Assembly: GCF_938039775.1 (NCBI RefSeq)
Contig: NZ_CALHTQ010000176.1
Span: 1-6,369, forward strand
Length of the DNA: 6,369 nucleotides
Direction of reading: 5' to 3'
Source of the DNA: an uncultured Mogibacterium sp.
GTDB taxonomy: Bacteria; Bacillota_A; Clostridia; Peptostreptococcales; Anaerovoracaceae
Numbering within the stretch: the stretch's first letter is position 1; each line of letters starts with the position of its first letter. Both the position numbers and the translations under genes were made by a program. The notes under the pieces were generated by a model, which searched no databases, had not been told where the DNA came from, and saw only the letters and a list, made by a program, of their open reading frames with translations. Positions 5,751 through 6,369 of this stretch are shown one piece after another.

Positions 5751-6369
5751 ATGGGCAATAAATATGATGTTGTAATTATTGGTGGAGGTCCGGCTGGACT
5801 AACAGCGGGAATATACGCAGCAAGAGCTGGAAAGTCAACTGCTATTATCGAGCGTGGTCTCATAGGTGGTCAGATTACCTTTACCGATTCTATAGATAAC
5901 TTTCCTGCAGCACCAGGAATGAACGGCGCTGAGTATGCGATGAAGATTCAGGCACAGGCTGAATCGTTTGGTGCAGAAATCATCATGGATGAGATAGTTG
6001 AAGTTGAACCTCCAGAATCTGAAGGTGGAGTATTCAAGATCAAGGGTAATAGTGACGAATACGAAGCTACAGCTATCGTACTTGCGACTGGACTTGATAA
6101 TAGAAAGATGGGAATTTCTGGGGAAGATGGCTTAATTAGCCGCGGAATTTCATTCTGTGCGGTTTGCGATGGTGCGTTCTTTAGAAATAAGGAAGTTGCA
6201 GTATATGGCGGCGGAAACACAGCTGTCGAGGATGCCGTATTCCTAGCTAACATTTGTACTAAGGTTACTATCATTCATAGAAGAGATAGGTTTAGAGCAG
6301 AACAGGCTGTTGTAGATGAGCTTAAGGCTTTTGATAACATTGAGTTTGTTATGACCAGCAATGTCGTAG
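5751..6369 (+). CDS. trxB: Thioredoxin reductase (NADPH), 3'-truncated
   Basis: The first 206 codons of a low-molecular-weight flavoprotein thioredoxin reductase; the family is usually about 310 residues, so roughly a third lies beyond the window. The enzyme passes electrons from NADPH through FAD and a redox disulfide to thioredoxin in the cytoplasm. The FAD site is IIGGGPAGLTAG (9-20), followed by GLIGGQIT. The redox pair is FCAVCDG (Cys136 and Cys139). The NADPH domain shows YGGGNTAVEDA (152-162) and HRRDRFRA (176-183), whose arginines bind the 2'-phosphate, so NADPH is expected rather than ferredoxin. The last bases TAG are out of frame, so the gene is cut by the window and not stopped. 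It is divergent from htpG with its own promoter. In amino-acid-fermenting clostridia trxB often precedes trxA and the glycine reductase genes, which are selenoproteins, but what follows here is not visible. Confidence 0.95.
   Translation, partial: MGNKYDVVIIGGGPAGLTAGIYAARAGKSTAIIERGLIGGQITFTDSIDNFPAAPGMNGAEYAMKIQAQAESFGAEIIMDEIVEVEPPESEGGVFKIKGNSDEYEATAIVLATGLDNRKMGISGEDGLISRGISFCAVCDGAFFRNKEVAVYGGGNTAVEDAVFLANICTKVTIIHRRDRFRAEQAVVDELKAFDNIEFVMTSNVV

Larger units (their letters stand above)
5675..5761 (+). other. Possible 28-codon leader ORF overlapping the trxB start
   Basis: ATG at 5675 opens a 28-codon frame (MIMKVNEYIHRGD at the beginning) that ends with TAA at 5759-5761, eleven bases into trxB and in another frame. 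The ATG coincides with the predicted transcription start, so it would be leaderless; no Shine-Dalgarno site precedes it. It may well be chance, but the overlap would allow coupling to trxB translation. Confidence 0.2.

Noticed and set aside
6156..6167. Selenocysteine at the TrxB active site
   Set aside because: The codons are TGT and TGC, not TGA, so the active site is Cys-Ala-Val-Cys.
5948..6274. Minus-strand 108-residue reading frame
   Set aside because: It lies antisense to conserved trxB sequence, with Ser/Pro-rich shadow composition and no recognisable motif.
6367..6369. Final TAG as a premature stop in trxB
   Set aside because: It is out of frame; the trxB frame reads AAT GTC GTA and continues past the window.

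Overview
The window looks like a chromosomal piece of an anaerobic Firmicute of the class Clostridia. The evidence is moderate-to-low G+C, strong AGGAGG-type ribosome binding sites, a CIRCE (HrcA) operator, selenocysteine machinery and clostridial-style proteins. Genus cannot be fixed from the sequence alone.

Positions 1-3460 (plus strand) hold the selenocysteine incorporation genes. The 3' part of selA (its start lies left of the window) is followed with no gap by a complete selB. A small lipoprotein gene starts 20 nt after selB. SelA converts Ser-tRNA(Sec) to Sec-tRNA(Sec), and SelB carries that tRNA to UGA codons marked by a SECIS hairpin. The lipoprotein gene seems to have its own promoter inside the last codons of selB (TTGACA-N17-TTTAAT) and a small GNRA hairpin at the predicted 5' end of its mRNA. 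Its codon use is much more biased than that of selB. It ends at a strong hairpin terminator that probably also serves the convergent htpG.

Positions 3540-5565 (minus strand) hold a complete htpG (bacterial Hsp90). It has a good sigma-A promoter directly followed by a slightly degenerate CIRCE operator, so HrcA heat-shock control is predicted.

Positions 5638-6369 (plus strand) hold a divergent promoter, a leader of about 75 nt with a hairpin and a tiny overlapping ORF, and the first 206 codons of an NADPH-type thioredoxin reductase gene (trxB), cut by the window end. Its active site is CAVC, with cysteines rather than selenocysteine. No UGA-containing selenoprotein gene, selC, mobile element, CRISPR array or long repeat was seen. 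The clearest points for a second look are regulatory: the internal promoter in selB, the imperfect CIRCE, and the trxB leader. I see no convincing wholly new system here.
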